Shown in pieces: positions 23,500-32,870 of a stretch of 38,546 nucleotides of DNA. How positions within the stretch are numbered: position 1 is the first letter of the stretch; each line of letters starts with the position of its first letter. The notes under the pieces were generated by a model. The model was not told where the DNA came from. It searched no databases and saw nothing but the letters and a program-made list of their open reading frames with translations. Source of the stretch: Paenibacillus marchantiophytorum (lineage in GTDB: Bacteria; Bacillota; Bacilli; Paenibacillales; NBRC-103111); contig NZ_BMHE01000002.1 in NCBI RefSeq assembly GCF_014640555.1, positions 325,576 to 364,121 of the forward strand, in the 5' to 3' direction. The translations under genes were made by a program, and so were the position numbers.

Positions 23500-25380
23500 T
23501 TAAACCATGATTTTGCAAATATCGTTTGTGAATTCAACCGGATCCTGCAGCGGCAAGCCTTCGATCAAGAGCGCTTGATTGTAGAGGAGAGCTGTGTACA
23601 GGTTCAGCTTATCCTTATCTTTGGCAAGGGCGTCTTTCAGTGAGGCGAAAACGTCATGGTTGATATTGATTTCCAATACCTTCTCAGCTTTCACATTCGG
23701 ATTGTTCGGCATCGCATTTAAGATTTTTTCCATCTCAATGGTTACATCGCCATCCGTGGATAAGCAGACAGGGTGAGTTTTCAACCGCTTGGATGCTTTC
23801 ACATTGGACACTTTGCCGGATAACAGGTTCTTCATGTAGTCAAAAAGCTCCTGGTTTTCGTTCTTGTCGGATTCGTTTTCCGCTTCCTTGTCGTCTGCCT
23901 CAATGCCCAGATCGCCGCTGGATACGGATTTAAATTCTTTTTCTTTGTAGGTCATGATCATTTTGATCGCAAACTCATCGATATCGTCTGTGAAATACAA
24001 GTATTCGTAGCCTTTTTCAGAGACAATTTCCGTTTGTGGAAGCTTATCGATACGCTCGATGGATTCCCCGGAAGCATAATAGATATACTTCTGATCTTCC
24101 GGCATCCTTGCGATGTATTCATCCAACGTGACGAGCTTTTTCTCCTTGGAGGAGTAGAACATCAGCAGGTCCTGAAGGACGTCCTTGTGAGTGCCGTAGT
24201 CGCTGTATACACCGAATTTCAATTGACGGCCGAAGGCTTTATAGAACTGCTCGTACTTGTCTCTTTCGTCTTTCAACAAGCTTTGCAGCTGGCCTTTGAT
24301 CTTGCTTTGAATATTTTTGGCGATCAGCTTCAATTGACGGTCATGCTGCAGCATTTCTCTGGAAATGTTCAGTGATAAGCTTTCAGAGTCAACCATACCC
24401 TTCACGAAGCTGAAGTAGTCCGGCAGCAAATCAGCACATTTATCCATGATCAAGACACCATTGGCATAGAGCTCCAAACCTTTTTCGAACTCTTTGGAGT
24501 AGTAGTCAAAAGGCATATTTTCCGGGATAAAGAGAATGGCTTGGTAAATCACAGCACCATCGGCGCTGACATGAATGTGCTTGAGCGGCTTATCGAAGCC
24601 GTAGTGCTTCTCATGATAGAACTTTTCGTAATCTTCCGGTGTGAGCTCGCTTTTGTTTTTACGCCAGATCGGCACCATGCTGTTCACGTGCTGTTCTTCT
24701 TCATAATCCTCGAATTCACTTTCACTGCCTTCTTTCAAGCGTTTGCCGGCAATGTCCATTTTGATCGGATAGCGGATGAAATCAGAGTATTTTTTGATAA
24801 TCGCCTTTAAGCGATACTCATCCAAATATTCATCATAGTTGTCATCTTCGCTGTTATCTTTGATTGTCAAAACAATTTCGGTACCCACAGAATCTTTCTC
24901 GCAAGCCTCGATCGTATACCCGTCAGCGCCCGTAGATTGCCATCTGTAAGCCACATCACTGTTCAGAGCCTTACTGGTCACCGTAACGACATCTGCGACC
25001 ATAAACGCCGAATAGAAGCCTACACCGAACTGACCGATGATGTTGTGTCCGTCTTTCGCTTCGTTTTCCTTCTTGAAGGCCAGTGATCCGCTCTTGGCAA
25101 TGATCCCCAGATTATTCTCCAGGTCTTCTTTGGTCATCCCAATTCCTGTATCGCGAATCGTTAACGTACGGTTAGCTTTGTCAGCTACAACTTTAATGAA
25201 ATAGCTATCTTTATCAAAGACCAACGCATCATCCGTCAATGCCTTGTAATAAATCTTGTCGATGGCATCGCTTGCATTGGAGATGAGTTCTCTCAGAAAA
25301 ATCTCTTTTTGTGTGTAAATGGAGTTAATCATCATTTCCAAAAGTCTTTTGGATTCAGCCTGAAATTGTTTCTTTTCCAC
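23500..25380 (-). CDS. htpG: Chaperone HtpG (Hsp90)
   Basis: The bacterial Hsp90, a homodimeric ATP-driven chaperone, 626 residues, the usual Bacillus length. The N-terminal GHKL ATPase domain shows [26 protein letters not shown] and [13 protein letters not shown]. The middle domain includes NISREMLQ with its catalytic-loop Arg, and the C-terminal dimerisation domain follows. The start is GTG at 25380 ([17 protein letters not shown]), with GAAAGGAG before it; the frame extends upstream to 25422 without support. A sigma-A promoter and a CIRCE operator lie upstream, so HrcA control is expected. Confidence 0.96.
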   Translation of the reverse strand: MEKKQFQAESKRLLEMMINSIYTQKEIFLRELISNASDAIDKIYYKALTDDALVFDKDSYFIKVVADKANRTLTIRDTGIGMTKEDLENNLGIIAKSGSLAFKKENEAKDGHNIIGQFGVGFYSAFMVADVVTVTSKALNSDVAYRWQSTGADGYTIEACEKDSVGTEIVLTIKDNSEDDNYDEYLDEYRLKAIIKKYSDFIRYPIKMDIAGKRLKEGSESEFEDYEEEQHVNSMVPIWRKNKSELTPEDYEKFYHEKHYGFDKPLKHIHVSADGAVIYQAILFIPENMPFDYYSKEFEKGLELYANGVLIMDKCADLLPDYFSFVKGMVDSESLSLNISREMLQHDRQLKLIAKNIQSKIKGQLQSLLKDERDKYEQFYKAFGRQLKFGVYSDYGTHKDVLQDLLMFYSSKEKKLVTLDEYIARMPEDQKYIYYASGESIERIDKLPQTEIVSEKGYEYLYFTDDIDEFAIKMIMTYKEKEFKSVSSGDLGIEADDKEAENESDKNENQELFDYMKNLLSGKVSNVKASKRLKTHPVCLSTDGDVTIEMEKILNAMPNNPNVKAEKVLEININHDVFASLKDALAKDKDKLNLYTALLYNQALLIEGLPLQDPVEFTNDICKIMV

Positions 25381-25443
25381 GGGGAGATCTCCTTTCAAAT
25401 TTGAACGATGTAATGGGTTCATAAGTTCTTGCGAATGACTGCG

Positions 25444-25470
25444 TTAGCACTCTCTTACTTCGAGTGCTAT
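25444..25470 (-). promoter_or_regulatory. CIRCE operator (HrcA site) of htpG
   Basis: TTAGCACTC-N9-GAGTGCTAT on the plus strand is a near-perfect CIRCE inverted repeat. It lies just downstream of the htpG promoter, where HrcA binding would block transcription. Confidence 0.92.
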
Positions 25471-25478
25471 TCAATAAT

Positions 25479-25507
25479 TTTATAACATTGTTACATTATT
25501 ATGTCAA
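25479..25507 (-). promoter_or_regulatory. Sigma-A promoter of htpG
   Basis: Minus strand TTGACA (25507-25502), a 17-base spacer and TATAAA (25484-25479). The CIRCE element follows nine bases later. Confidence 0.85.
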
Positions 25508-25580
25508 ATGAAAGATCATTGAAGCGCCAGGTTGGAGCCTTTGGTTGAAGAATTAATGTTCGAATTCCCGACAACCTCGA

Positions 25581-25643
25581 CAGCCCCGAGAGCCCCGAGA
25601 GCCCCGAGAGCCCCGACAGCCCCGACAGCCCCGACAGCCCCGA
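25581..25643. repeat. 9-base tandem repeat, seven copies
   Basis: Seven units of (C/G)AGCCCCGA without interruption, of two subtypes: one CAGCCCCGA copy, then three GAGCCCCGA, then three CAGCCCCGA. It is noncoding as far as can be seen; an open frame across it has no ribosome site. Confidence 0.9.
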
Positions 25644-25660
25644 CTACTACTAAACCCGCG

Positions 25661-25844
25661 AAAGGGAACTACGTTCCCTTATTTCTAATCCAAACAGGCA
25701 TTCGGCTAGTCAAGGGGAACTAGGGTACGCTAATTTGCCTAGTTTGAAGGATTTTCGCCTTGCAGAGGTGAAATAAGGGATCCTATTTCCCTTTCAACTG
25801 CAAATATCGGTTTTTGGGTCAATTAGCGGATTGTAGTTCCTTTT
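25661..25844. repeat. Second cluster of AGGGAACTA/CCGCTA intergenic repeats
   Basis: Cores lie at 25661-25680 (AAAGGGAACTACGTTCCCTT, palindromic), 25712-25732 (AAGGGGAACTAGGGTACGCT), 25774-25793 (AAGGGATCCTATTTCCCTTT) and, inverted, 25823-25844 (TTAGCGGATTGTAGTTCC). They belong to the family at 1999-2283. With the 9-base repeat they fill the space between the htpG promoter and the HxlR gene. Confidence 0.7.
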
Positions 25845-25895
25845 CACAGAAATTTATGGTAGCAAGATGTCAGGAAACTTGATCAGCGAAGCCGC

Positions 25896-26231
25896 TTATT
25901 CCGTGGTTTGGGCACCCCATTTGAGCGACCATTTCTCCATCTCTTTCAGAGAGGATTGAAAATCCTCGCCTTTGGCCGTTAGTGAATATTCAACGGACAC
26001 AGGAACAGTGGGGAATACCTCTCGGCGGACGATGCCATTTTTCTCCAAGTGGCGAAGCGCGTCTGTTAATGACTGAGTCCTAACGATAGCCAGATCTCTG
26101 TGCAGCTGCTGGAAACGTCTTGGTCCTTTGGCCAATTCAGCAATTACCAAGAAGGACCACTTGGCCCCTAATATTTGCAGCACCGAACAAATGGCCGAGG
26201 AATTTTGTGCTTCTTTTTCCGTTGATTCCAT
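25896..26231 (-). CDS. HxlR-family transcriptional regulator
   Basis: A winged-helix DNA-binding protein of 111 residues. Family marks are CSVLQILGAKWSFLVIAELAKGPRRFQQL, the recognition-helix region RTQSLTDALRHLEKNGIVRRE, and VEYSLTAKG in the wing, then a dimerisation helix. The conserved N-terminal Cys (near residue 15) is one that senses thiol or electrophile stress in some members. It is divergent from an MFS exporter gene and most likely controls it. GGTGA before the ATG is a modest ribosome site. Confidence 0.92.
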   Translation of the reverse strand: MESTEKEAQNSSAICSVLQILGAKWSFLVIAELAKGPRRFQQLHRDLAIVRTQSLTDALRHLEKNGIVRREVFPTVPVSVEYSLTAKGEDFQSSLKEMEKWSLKWGAQTTE

Positions 26232-26248
26232 GCTTCATTCACCAACTT

Positions 26249-26265
26249 ACTATTGTATAGGTAGT
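26249..26265. promoter_or_regulatory. Possible HxlR operator
   Basis: ACTATTGTATAGGTAGT is a partial dyad (ACTA ... TAGT, with inner TAT/ATA) in the divergent space, over the presumed promoter of the regulator gene. Confidence 0.35.
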
Positions 26266-26301
26266 CAAAATATTTGGATAAAGACCAATTGCTTTGCCTT
26301 C

Positions 26302-26330
26302 TTACCTAAAGTATGCAACTTCATTATAAT
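26302..26330 (+). promoter_or_regulatory. Promoter of the MFS gene
   Basis: TTACCT (26302-26307), a 17-base spacer and TATAAT (26325-26330). Confidence 0.6.
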
Positions 26331-26362
26331 ACACTCAAGAGATCTTGAGGAGGATGATTATA

Positions 26363-27535
26363 ATGAATCGCATGACGATTTATATGCTTACAATTGGGGT
26401 GTTTTTAACAGCTACAGCTGAATTAATTGTCTCTGGTATTCTTACGTATATTGCTGAAGATCTGCATGTATCCTTAGCCCTTGCTGGGCAATTAATTACC
26501 GCTTATTCCCTATCCTTTGCCGTAGGAACTCCTATCCTGGTCTCGCTGACTGCCCGAATGGGTCGTAGAAAGGTACTCTTTGGCTCGCTGTTCGTCTTTA
26601 TCATGGGAAGCTTATTGTCGGCCTTGAGCACGACATTCGTACTGCTAATGTTATCTCGAATCGTGCTTGGGATCAGTGCTGGAGTCTATTTCGTCACGGT
26701 ATTCGGGGCTGTCGCGAAGCTGGTCGTTCCAGAGAAATTGGGCAGTGCGATTGGCACCATTGTTCTTGGCTTTAGCACAGCAATGATCTTGGGAGTGCCC
26801 ATGGGAATCTTGATAACGAAATGGCTCAGTTGGCAGGCTATTTTTGTCATACTGAGTTTGCTTAGCTTGTTGATTGCTTATAGCATCTATCGACTTGTAC
26901 CGGAAATTGAGGGGGATGCGCCCATTTCTTTTATGAAACAATTTAAAGTATTGGGCAGCTTTGCCATTGTAAGCGGGCTATTTATTACTCTTTTCAAAGA
27001 ATCCGGAAGCTCCATTCTATTCACATATATGACACCATTTATGCAAGAGATTCTTGAGCTCAAAGCGACCGCGATTAGCTTGGTCATGCTTGTTCTTGGC
27101 GTTGTTGGCTCAATCGGTTCCAAGTTTGGAGGATATGGTGTTGATCAATGGGGGGCTGCCCGCATGGTTTCGATGAGTTTAATTGTACAAATTACAGCTG
27201 CAGCCTTGCTGCCCGTCGCTGTTGGTTCGCTGCCGCTTAGCCTGCTATTGATCGGTTTTATCGTGTTGTCGATGTTTATCAGCGGTCCTGCTGTGCAAAG
27301 TTACTTCATTCAGCAAGCTCCGCAATCCGCCAATCTTGTTCTAAGTTTGAATACGTCCATCGTACATCTAGGATTGGCAGCCGGAGCGGGAGCAGGCGGA
27401 TATCTGTTGGATTCGACCTCGACACTGTTGTATCATCCGTGGTTCGCGGGAATTATGCTTTTGCTAGGATTAACCGCAGCTATCTATTGCTTCTATCCTA
27501 GACATAGCCGCCAAACGAAATTGTCCGCCAAATGA
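26363..27535 (+). CDS. MFS transporter (drug or sugar efflux type)
   Basis: An inner-membrane transporter of 390 residues with twelve predicted membrane segments. The segment SLTARMGRRKVLFGSL is the loop 2-3 motif of major facilitator proteins, and LSRIVLGISAGVYFVTVFGAVAKLV with LGFSTAMILGVPMGILIT matches the DHA1 antiporter type (AraJ/YdhP-like). The substrate cannot be told. The ATG at 26363 is chosen because GAGGAGG lies 9 bases upstream. It is divergent from an HxlR regulator, the usual layout for an inducible exporter. Confidence 0.9.
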   Translation: MNRMTIYMLTIGVFLTATAELIVSGILTYIAEDLHVSLALAGQLITAYSLSFAVGTPILVSLTARMGRRKVLFGSLFVFIMGSLLSALSTTFVLLMLSRIVLGISAGVYFVTVFGAVAKLVVPEKLGSAIGTIVLGFSTAMILGVPMGILITKWLSWQAIFVILSLLSLLIAYSIYRLVPEIEGDAPISFMKQFKVLGSFAIVSGLFITLFKESGSSILFTYMTPFMQEILELKATAISLVMLVLGVVGSIGSKFGGYGVDQWGAARMVSMSLIVQITAAALLPVAVGSLPLSLLLIGFIVLSMFISGPAVQSYFIQQAPQSANLVLSLNTSIVHLGLAAGAGAGGYLLDSTSTLLYHPWFAGIMLLLGLTAAIYCFYPRHSRQTKLSAK

Positions 27536-27563
27536 GGTAGTTCAGCGAGTTGTAACGATCTGT

Positions 27564-27569
27564 TATAAT
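27564..27569 (+). promoter_or_regulatory. Extended -10 promoter of cysJI
   Basis: TGTTATAAT (TG-n-TATAAT, 27561-27569) with no good -35. Transcription from it would give a leader of about 210 bases before the cysJ start. Confidence 0.55.
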
Positions 27570-27591
27570 AGCCTAGACAGACATTTCGTTG

Positions 27592-27706
27592 GATCTTGAT
27601 AAGCTGGCGCGGGGGTTAGAAAAACCTGATCTTATAAGGTTATTTTTCTTTATCAGGATTACTGATAGATCTTATAAGTTCATTCTAATTGACCAGATCT
27701 CTCAAG
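27592..27706 (+). promoter_or_regulatory. cysJ leader with iterated GATCTTATAAG motifs
   Basis: GATCTTGATAAG at 27592, GATCTTATAAG at 27628 and again at 27668, and a weaker GATCTCTCAAG at 27696. The two perfect copies are 40 bases apart. The copy at 27628 also lies in the loop of AACCT/AGGTT, and CCTGAT nearby can pair instead with ATCAGG at about 27653, followed or preceded by T-rich stretches. The leader could hold a protein-binding array or switching hairpins. It does not match SAM-I or T-box patterns. Confidence 0.45.
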
Positions 27707-27784
27707 CATGGTAGGTTCAGATGAGTGAATAGTGAGATATGTAAAGGGTTTCTTATCAATGCAGGCTACGAGAGGTGGATATTC

Positions 27785-29617
27785 TTGGAATTTCAAGTAA
27801 CAAACAGTCCTTTTAACCAGGAACAAGTAGAATTGCTGAACCGTCTGTTACCGACATTGTCGGAAACACAACGGATCTGGCTGAACGGGTATCTTGCGGC
27901 TACCCAAGGATCAGCAGTAAGCGCAACAGCGGGGGCGGCTACAGGAAGTCCGGTTGTGACTTTGGCGGCGAACGCGCCGGTCATTTCCAAGGAAGTAACT
28001 GTGCTTTTCGGCTCCCAAACCGGCAAATCTCAAGGTTTAGCCAAAAAGGTTACGAAAAAGCTGGAAGACAGCGGCTTTCAGGTAACGCTTTCCTCGATGG
28101 CGGATTTCAAGCCGAACAATCTCAAAAAAGTACAAAACCTGCTTGTTCTGGTGAGCACGCATGGGGAAGGCGATCCGCCTGACAACGCTATTTCTTTCCA
28201 TGAGTTCCTGCATAGCAAACGTGCGCCTCAGTTGGAAGATCTGCGTTATTCCGTGCTTTCCCTTGGAGATACGTCCTATGAGTTCTTCTGTCAGACAGGC
28301 AAAGATTTCGACAATCGTCTGGCTGAACTAGGCGGTAAACTTCTAACTCCTCGAGTGGATTGCGACGTTGATTTCGATGAGCCTGCTGGGGAGTGGATCA
28401 GCGCTGTTTTGGGTTCTCTTAACCAAGCTTCATCCGCATCCGTTGCAGTTAGCGCTGTCGATCATGCTGGAGAGAGTGCAGCCGAATCCGAATTTTCGAG
28501 AACGAATCCGTTTCAGGCAGAAGTTCTGGAGAATTTGAACCTGAACGGGCGTGGTTCCGACCGTGAAACACGTCACCTTGAGATTTCGCTCGAAGGATCA
28601 AACTTACAATATGAGCCAGGCGATTGCTTGGGTATTTACCCAGAGAATCACCCGCGTCTTGTCGAAGAATTAATTGGAGCTATGGGATGGAAATCCGATG
28701 AGCTTGTAACGATAAATAAAAATGGTGAAAAGCGTTCCCTACAGGATGCTTTGCTTCGCAATTATGAAATTACCGTCTTGACGAAACCGTTACTGGAGCA
28801 AGTTGTCAAACTTACTTCCAACAGCGGGCTGCAAGAACTGCTAGCGGCAGGACGTGAACAAGATTTGAAATCGTACCTTGTTGGACGCGATTTGCTTGAT
28901 TTGGTACAGGATTATGCGCTGAAAGGTGTCTCATCTGCAGAATTTGTTGGAATTCTTCGGAAAATGCCTGCACGCTTGTACTCCATCGCGAGCAGTTTCA
29001 AATCCTTCCCAGACGAAGTGCACGTTACCGTTCGCACGGTTCGTTATGAGGCGCAGGGCAGAGAACGTTATGGCGTTTGCTCCGTACAACTCGCAGAACG
29101 TATTCAAGCTGGCGATGCGCTGCCGGTTTATATTCAGAACAATCCGAACTTCAAGCTGCCCGAAAATCCAGAAACGCCGATCATCATGATTGGTCCAGGT
29201 ACGGGCGTTGCTCCGTTCCGCGCATTCTTGGGTGAGCGTGAGGAGCTTGGAGCTGAGGGGAAATCCTGGCTCTTCTATGGTGATCAACATTTCTCCACCG
29301 ATTTCCTTTACCAAGTTGAATGGCAGAAGTGGCTCAAGAATGGGGTGTTGACGCGTATGGATGTTGCATTCTCCCGCGACACTGACCAGAAGGTATATGT
29401 ACAGCATAGAATGCTTGAGAAAAGCGCTGAGCTTTACAAATGGCTCCAAGAAGGAGCTTGTGTTTACGTCTGTGGCGATGAAAAGAAAATGGCTCACGAT
29501 GTTCACGCAACCTTGGCAGCGATCATTGAACAAGAAGGAAGTTTCAGTCCGGAAGAAGCTGCTGAATATTTGACCCGCATGCAACAGCAAAAACGTTATC
29601 AAAGGGATGTTTACTAA
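27785..29617 (+). CDS. cysJ: Sulfite reductase (NADPH) flavoprotein alpha subunit
   Basis: The electron-transfer subunit of assimilatory sulfite reductase, 610 residues, passing electrons from NADPH through FAD and FMN to CysI. The order is a flavodoxin-like FMN domain (VTVLFGSQTGKSQGLA, then STHGEGDPP and LGDTSYEFFC), an FAD domain (ARLYSIASS, YGVCSVQLAE) and an NADPH domain (IMIGPGTGVAPFRAFLGERE, VYVCGDEKKMAHDV, ending YQRDVY). The TTG at 27785 is chosen because AGAGGTGG lies about 7 bases upstream and the protein then begins FQVTNSPFNQEQVELLNRLL as in Bacillus CysJ. It is co-oriented with cysI, 55 bases apart. Confidence 0.95.
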   Translation: MEFQVTNSPFNQEQVELLNRLLPTLSETQRIWLNGYLAATQGSAVSATAGAATGSPVVTLAANAPVISKEVTVLFGSQTGKSQGLAKKVTKKLEDSGFQVTLSSMADFKPNNLKKVQNLLVLVSTHGEGDPPDNAISFHEFLHSKRAPQLEDLRYSVLSLGDTSYEFFCQTGKDFDNRLAELGGKLLTPRVDCDVDFDEPAGEWISAVLGSLNQASSASVAVSAVDHAGESAAESEFSRTNPFQAEVLENLNLNGRGSDRETRHLEISLEGSNLQYEPGDCLGIYPENHPRLVEELIGAMGWKSDELVTINKNGEKRSLQDALLRNYEITVLTKPLLEQVVKLTSNSGLQELLAAGREQDLKSYLVGRDLLDLVQDYALKGVSSAEFVGILRKMPARLYSIASSFKSFPDEVHVTVRTVRYEAQGRERYGVCSVQLAERIQAGDALPVYIQNNPNFKLPENPETPIIMIGPGTGVAPFRAFLGEREELGAEGKSWLFYGDQHFSTDFLYQVEWQKWLKNGVLTRMDVAFSRDTDQKVYVQHRMLEKSAELYKWLQEGACVYVCGDEKKMAHDVHATLAAIIEQEGSFSPEEAAEYLTRMQQQKRYQRDVY

Positions 29618-29672
29618 ACGCCAAGTTTACTAAACCTATGTCTCAGAGATCGCGAGAGGAGTAAGGCCGACA

Positions 29673-31394
29673 ATGTCAGATAATAATTTAGTATCAACAA
29701 ATAGCGCACCGCATAGCGATGTAGAGGAAATCAAGATCAGAAGTAATTACCTCCGGGGGAGTCTGGAAGAAACGCTGAAAGACGCGATCACAGGCTCGAT
29801 TCCCGAAGACGATAATCGTTTAATGAAATTTCACGGCAGCTATATGCAGGACGATCGCGACCTGCGCAATGAAAGACAAAAGCAGAAGCTGGAGCCAGCT
29901 TATCAGTTCATGCTTCGCGTCCGCGCAGCGGGCGGGATCGTAACGCCTGATCAATGGCTTATGATGGATCGCGTTGCTCAGAAATTTGCCAACGGTACAA
30001 TTCGTTTAACGACGCGTCAATCTTTCCAATTGCATGGCGTTCTCAAGTGGAACATGAAGAAAACAATTCGCGAAGTGAACGATGCTTTGTTAAGCACATT
30101 AGCAGCTTGCGGAGACGTAAACCGTAATGTCATGTGTAATCCGAATCCGTTTCAATCCGATGTTCATGCAGAAGTTTACGAATGGGCCAGCCGCGTGAGC
30201 AATCATCTCGACCCCCACACCAAAGCCTATCATGAGATTTGGCTTGATGGCGAGAAAGTCGTAGACAGCTTGGATGGCGTAGAGCAAGAACCTATCTATG
30301 GACATGTCTATTTGCCGCGTAAGTTTAAAATTGGTGTTGCTGTTCCTCCTTCTAACGATGTGGATGTTTTTTCTCAGGATCTGGGCTTCATTGCTATCGT
30401 TGAAAATGGACGTCTTGTAGGCTTCAACGTTTCCGTTGGCGGCGGCATGGGGATGAGTCACGGCGATACGTTGACGTATCCGCAAGTTGCCCAAGTTATC
30501 GGATTTATCAAGCCGGAACAGATGATTGATTTGGCGGAGAAGACGGTTATGATTCAACGTGATTACGGCGATCGTTCTGTACGCAAGCATGCACGTTTCA
30601 AATATACGATTGATGACCGCGGCATCGATTGGTTCATAGGCGAACTGACAGCTCGTTTGGGTTGGAGTTTGGAACCAGCGCGGACTTACCATTTTGACAA
30701 CAATGGAGATCGTTATGGTTGGGTAAAAGGAAGCAATGGCAAATGGCACTTCAACCTGTTTATCCAAAACGGCCGTGTGAAAGACGATGACAACTTCTTC
30801 TTGATGACGGGACTTCGCGAAATTGCCAAAGTGCACACGGGAGACTTCCGTTTGACCGCGAATCAGAACCTCATTATCGGCAACGTTAGCAGTCAGAAGA
30901 AGAAAAAGATTGAGGAATTGATCAAAGAGTATGGACTTACCGACGGGCTTCATTACTCCGCTCTGCGCAGAAGTTCCATGGCTTGCGTGTCGTTCCCAAC
31001 GTGTGGATTGGCTATGGCTGAATCCGAACGTTACTTGCCGTCTTTGATCGATAAGCTTGAACCCATGCTGGATGAAGCTGGCCTGCGGGAGAAAGAAATT
31101 GTCATCCGCATGACGGGTTGCCCGAATGGCTGCGCTCGCCCCATGTTGGCAGAAATCGCGTTCATCGGCAAGGCTCAAGGCAAATACAATATGTATTTGG
31201 GTGGAGGCCACACCGGAAATCGTCTGAACAAACTGTACAAAGAGAATATCGGTGAAACGGAGATTCTGGATTCCTTGAAACCGATCATCAACCAATATGC
31301 CAAAGAGCGTGAGGACGGCGAACACTTCGGTGACTTTGTGATCCGCGCTGGATATGTGAGAGAAGTACGCTCAGGACAGGATTTCCACGCATAA
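29673..31394 (+). CDS. cysI: Sulfite reductase (NADPH) hemoprotein beta subunit
   Basis: The catalytic subunit reducing sulfite to sulfide with six electrons, 573 residues. The siroheme/4Fe-4S ligands are the two cysteine pairs [16 protein letters not shown] (Cx5C) and [12 protein letters not shown] (Cx3C). The repeated ferredoxin-like halves show [15 protein letters not shown] and [15 protein letters not shown], with [15 protein letters not shown] between them. AGAGGAG precedes the ATG. The pair cysJI is the whole of the sulfur pathway in the window; cysH, cysC and cysN are not nearby. Confidence 0.97.
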   Translation: MSDNNLVSTNSAPHSDVEEIKIRSNYLRGSLEETLKDAITGSIPEDDNRLMKFHGSYMQDDRDLRNERQKQKLEPAYQFMLRVRAAGGIVTPDQWLMMDRVAQKFANGTIRLTTRQSFQLHGVLKWNMKKTIREVNDALLSTLAACGDVNRNVMCNPNPFQSDVHAEVYEWASRVSNHLDPHTKAYHEIWLDGEKVVDSLDGVEQEPIYGHVYLPRKFKIGVAVPPSNDVDVFSQDLGFIAIVENGRLVGFNVSVGGGMGMSHGDTLTYPQVAQVIGFIKPEQMIDLAEKTVMIQRDYGDRSVRKHARFKYTIDDRGIDWFIGELTARLGWSLEPARTYHFDNNGDRYGWVKGSNGKWHFNLFIQNGRVKDDDNFFLMTGLREIAKVHTGDFRLTANQNLIIGNVSSQKKKKIEELIKEYGLTDGLHYSALRRSSMACVSFPTCGLAMAESERYLPSLIDKLEPMLDEAGLREKEIVIRMTGCPNGCARPMLAEIAFIGKAQGKYNMYLGGGHTGNRLNKLYKENIGETEILDSLKPIINQYAKEREDGEHFGDFVIRAGYVREVRSGQDFHA

Positions 31395-31397
31395 AAG

Positions 31398-31434
31398 AAA
31401 GAAGTGCATCTGCGATTTGCAGGTGCACTTCTTT
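31398..31434. terminator. Terminator between cysI and the TerD-vWA gene
   Basis: AAAGAAGTGCA (31398-31408) pairs with TGCACTTCTTT (31424-31434), extended by CTGC/GCAG. It works for both converging genes. Confidence 0.85.
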
Positions 31435-31444
31435 GTGTTCTGGA

Positions 31445-32716
31445 CTAAGTCCTTAGTATTCTCAGCTCTGTTGCTTCTTTAATCCATTGCGGGAACTCAT
31501 TGAGAAGCAGATTGTACAACGTTTCATCGGAGATGGCGGCTATATCATCGATATGAATAAAATTAGCATTGTCCACAATGCGGCCTTCCATGGTATCCAA
31601 CTTCTTGAGTACTTCGAAATCAGAATGGCCTATGCCGACGAACTGCCAGAAAATCGGCTGAACAGCCGCTTCCGTTATGACTTTTTTGATACTTTTCAAG
31701 ACGCCGCCATCATTAATGAATACTAAGAATACAGGAAGGGAAGAAACTTCTTCTTTGGTGTACTTCTTTATTACATCCTTCATGACAGGAGGTTCATTAT
31801 TATAACCGAATTTATGAATACTGCGATTGCTGATAATTTGTTTTTGAACATAATCGTGGAAATCTGCTTCAGTAGCAGGCGATAATCTGCTGAATTCACT
31901 ATCGTAAACCCACACATCCAGACTGGCATTATCGTCAAATTTACAGGCTACAGCCAAAATACGCTCGACGACCTCTTGAACAGTTCCATTGTTGTATAGA
32001 TGTCTCATCGAACCTGAAATATCAAGAACTAGCCCGACTCTCGCAGTCAAATGAGTCAATTGCTTCTTTTCCAATGTGATTTGTACAAGCTTCTTGCGCA
32101 AATCAATGGTTGAGAGCGATTTCTCTTCCAGAGGGAGTGGAAGTTCTTGCTGAGCTTGAGGATTTTCCTCTACTTCCAAACCAAAGCTCGTGCACAAAGC
32201 AGCCAAACCTCCAAAAAAACCGCTCCCTATAGCGTTGAATTTCCACTCCCCGTTATGCCTGTATAATTCCCCTGCTACGATGGCCGTCTCCTTGTGCAAA
32301 TCTGTTCCATAGTCAAAGCGGAAAATTTCTTCATTTCGTTCATTATTGACTAAGGTGACATAAAGATTAGACACATTTTTCATGATATAACCGTGTTTTT
32401 CAGCTTCATGAATGGTGACAGTGAATGCTAATTTAGCGGCGTTCTGCGGTATTTGTGATAAGTTAATTTGGATTAATTGTTTGACAGTACCATGACCATC
32501 CATTTGCTGATGGGAGATAGCTCCATGATAAACGGACGGATTGCCGTAGAAAACGAAGTCTTCATCCTGTTCACAACGGTTTCTGGCAGACAGCACAAAA
32601 CAGGCAGCATCAATATTCATTTCCGGCACTGTGGAGGTCCAGCCAAACCGCAGACTAAGTGTAGACACGTTTGTACCTTTGGTAACGTCTACTTTTTGTC
32701 CTTTTGACAATAACAT
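31445..32716 (-). CDS. TerD-domain protein fused to a von Willebrand factor A domain
   Basis: A cytoplasmic protein of 423 residues. The N-terminal half is a TerD domain (MLLSKGQKVDVTKG ..., then MNIDAACFVLSARNRC and EDFVFYGNP), a calcium-binding type found in tellurite and chemical stress systems. The C-terminal half is a vWA domain with a metal-ion adhesion site LDISGSM (DxSxS), and KFDDNASLDVWVYDSEF beyond it. This is the TerF-like arrangement. No other ter genes (terA, terB, terC, terE) are nearby, so it stands alone. The start at 32716 is fixed by AGAGGAGAA 5 bases upstream. It is convergent with cysI. The exact role is unknown; the family suggests stress sensing or assembly of a metal-linked membrane complex. 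Confidence 0.88.
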   Translation of the reverse strand: MLLSKGQKVDVTKGTNVSTLSLRFGWTSTVPEMNIDAACFVLSARNRCEQDEDFVFYGNPSVYHGAISHQQMDGHGTVKQLIQINLSQIPQNAAKLAFTVTIHEAEKHGYIMKNVSNLYVTLVNNERNEEIFRFDYGTDLHKETAIVAGELYRHNGEWKFNAIGSGFFGGLAALCTSFGLEVEENPQAQQELPLPLEEKSLSTIDLRKKLVQITLEKKQLTHLTARVGLVLDISGSMRHLYNNGTVQEVVERILAVACKFDDNASLDVWVYDSEFSRLSPATEADFHDYVQKQIISNRSIHKFGYNNEPPVMKDVIKKYTKEEVSSLPVFLVFINDGGVLKSIKKVITEAAVQPIFWQFVGIGHSDFEVLKKLDTMEGRIVDNANFIHIDDIAAISDETLYNLLLNEFPQWIKEATELRILRT

Positions 32717-32870
32717 TTGAGTTCTCCTCTGTTTTGGAAATTGTTGTATAGTTTCTATCATAATTGAAAGGGTAGATTTAGAGAAGAGTTTGTGCAAATT
32801 TAATGCCATTTTCTGCGAAAGCATGCGAAACAGGGAGAATATTCAGCCGCTCGTGCAAAACAATCACGGC

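Noticed and set aside
25532..25723. Frame with AlaProArg/AlaProThr repeats
   Set aside because: It is produced by the 9-base tandem repeat; the start has no ribosome site and the frame ends inside another repeat.
27564..27785. SAM-I riboswitch or T-box in the cysJ leader
   Set aside because: The conserved blocks of these leaders are not found.
28931..29602. Minus-strand frame of 223 codons
   Set aside because: It is antisense to the FAD/NADPH part of cysJ.
30099..31325. Long minus-strand open frame of 408 codons
   Set aside because: It is antisense to cysI, whose motifs are intact; the antisense protein has no recognisable domain.
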